Origin: Pseudonocardiaceae bacterium
GTDB lineage: Bacteria; Actinomycetota; Actinomycetes; Mycobacteriales; Pseudonocardiaceae
Assembly (NCBI GenBank): GCA_025937115.1
Contig: JAICSB010000249.1
Location: 1-5,533 of the forward strand
DNA: 5,533 nucleotides
Direction of reading: 5' to 3'
Part shown: positions 5,178-5,533 of the stretch, in pieces
Position numbering within the stretch: position 1 is the stretch's first letter
Layout of the letters: each line of letters begins with the position of its first letter
Notes under the pieces: model-generated
What the model was told of the DNA's origin: nothing
The model's input: the letters and a program-made list of their open reading frames with translations, nothing else
Databases searched by the model: none
Made by a program: the position numbers and the translations under genes

Positions 5178-5533
5178 CGGGCCACCAGCGCGCCGGTAAG
5201 CGGACGTCGCCCGTGCACGGTCCGGGTCACCCGGGGGCGCACCATCCCCGCGACCACCTCGTAGTGGATGGTGCCCAGCTTGTCCGCCCACTCGGCTGCG
5301 GTGGGAGCGCCGCCGTCGCCGCTGCCGAAAAAGACCACCTCAGCTCCCAGCGCGACCGTATCGTCCCCGCAGTCGACCATCACCTGGTCCATGCACACCC
5401 TTCCCACCACTGGCCGCCGCCGCCCCGCAAGCCACACGTCGAGTCGGCCGGTGAGCACCCGAGGTACGCCGTCGGCATATCCGGCGGGGACCAAAGCCAG
5501 CGTGGTCTCCCGTTCGGTATGCCAGACGTGTCC
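5174..5533 (-). CDS. alr: Alanine racemase, C-terminal part (cut by the window edge)
   Basis: Alr is a PLP enzyme that interconverts L- and D-alanine for peptidoglycan synthesis. Only the last 119 codons plus stop are in the window, about a third of the usual 370-390 residues. The visible frame runs open to base 5533 and starts [14 protein letters not shown]. Conserved C-terminal domain features: GYADGVPR (visible residues 18-25), [12 protein letters not shown] (43-54) with the substrate-site CMDQ loop, and a [15 protein letters not shown] tail. By homology to 'SYGHTW', the catalytic Tyr should be encoded immediately beyond the right edge, and the PLP lysine much further upstream. The stop overlaps the hydrolase start by four bases, so alr is upstream in the same transcript. 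No frameshift or missing motif is visible. Confidence 0.96.
   Translation of the reverse strand, partial: GHVWHTERETTLALVPAGYADGVPRVLTGRLDVWLAGRRRPVVGRVCMDQVMVDCGDDTVALGAEVVFFGSGDGGAPTAAEWADKLGTIHYEVVAGMVRPRVTRTVHGRRPLTGALVAR

Noticed and set aside
1..5533. CRISPR array, insertion sequence, or transposase.
   Set aside because: No regularly spaced repeats, terminal inverted repeats with a transposase frame, or cas-like proteins are visible.

Overview
The window looks like chromosomal DNA from a high-GC actinobacterium, most likely a Mycobacterium or close relative. The basis is GC-rich codon use, frequent GTG starts, and the minus-strand gene order alr - alpha/beta hydrolase - tsaE - tsaB - rimI - tsaD. 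From general knowledge, this order resembles the mycobacterial alr/tsaE/tsaB/rimI/gcp cluster (Rv3423c to Rv3419c in M. tuberculosis). The species cannot be named from the sequence alone.

Right part (about 1420-5533, all minus strand): a tightly packed housekeeping operon. Transcription runs from right to left. It starts with alr (alanine racemase, D-alanine for peptidoglycan), of which only the C-terminal 119 residues are in the window. Next comes a membrane-anchored alpha/beta hydrolase, then three proteins of the tRNA t6A37 pathway (TsaE ATPase, TsaB scaffold, TsaD threonylcarbamoyl transferase), with the RimI N-acetyltransferase between TsaB and TsaD. Four of the five junctions are 4-nt stop/start overlaps (ATGA or GTGA). 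The fifth, tsaE-tsaB, is an 11-nt gap. These overlaps fix the likely starts of the hydrolase, RimI and TsaD. At the hydrolase/tsaE junction there is a 15-bp tandem duplication that creates two equivalent GTG start contexts for tsaE.

Left-middle part (420-1341, plus strand, convergent with tsaD): a compact accessory operon of three small genes. They are an 89-aa protein with a layout that recalls small BrnT/DUF4258-type toxins, a 64-aa acidic protein with a strong ribosome binding site, and a 148-aa protein that resembles the DUF6941 group. The last two overlap by 10 nt. A hand count of bases 901-960 gives 34 G/C in 60, against 47 in 60 for bases 1741-1800 in tsaD, which suggests these genes have a different history from the operon opposite. 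In M. tuberculosis the gene after tsaD is groES; here it is this module. It is the best candidate in the window for something undescribed, possibly a three-part toxin-antitoxin-like unit, but the functional assignment is weak.

Left edge (1-419): the last 16 codons of a possible plus-strand gene, then about 366 bases with no convincing gene. This gap holds a cluster of inverted repeats at 228-317, including a 21-base near-perfect dyad and a hairpin with a 7-bp stem. They may be a terminator or regulatory region ahead of the small operon.
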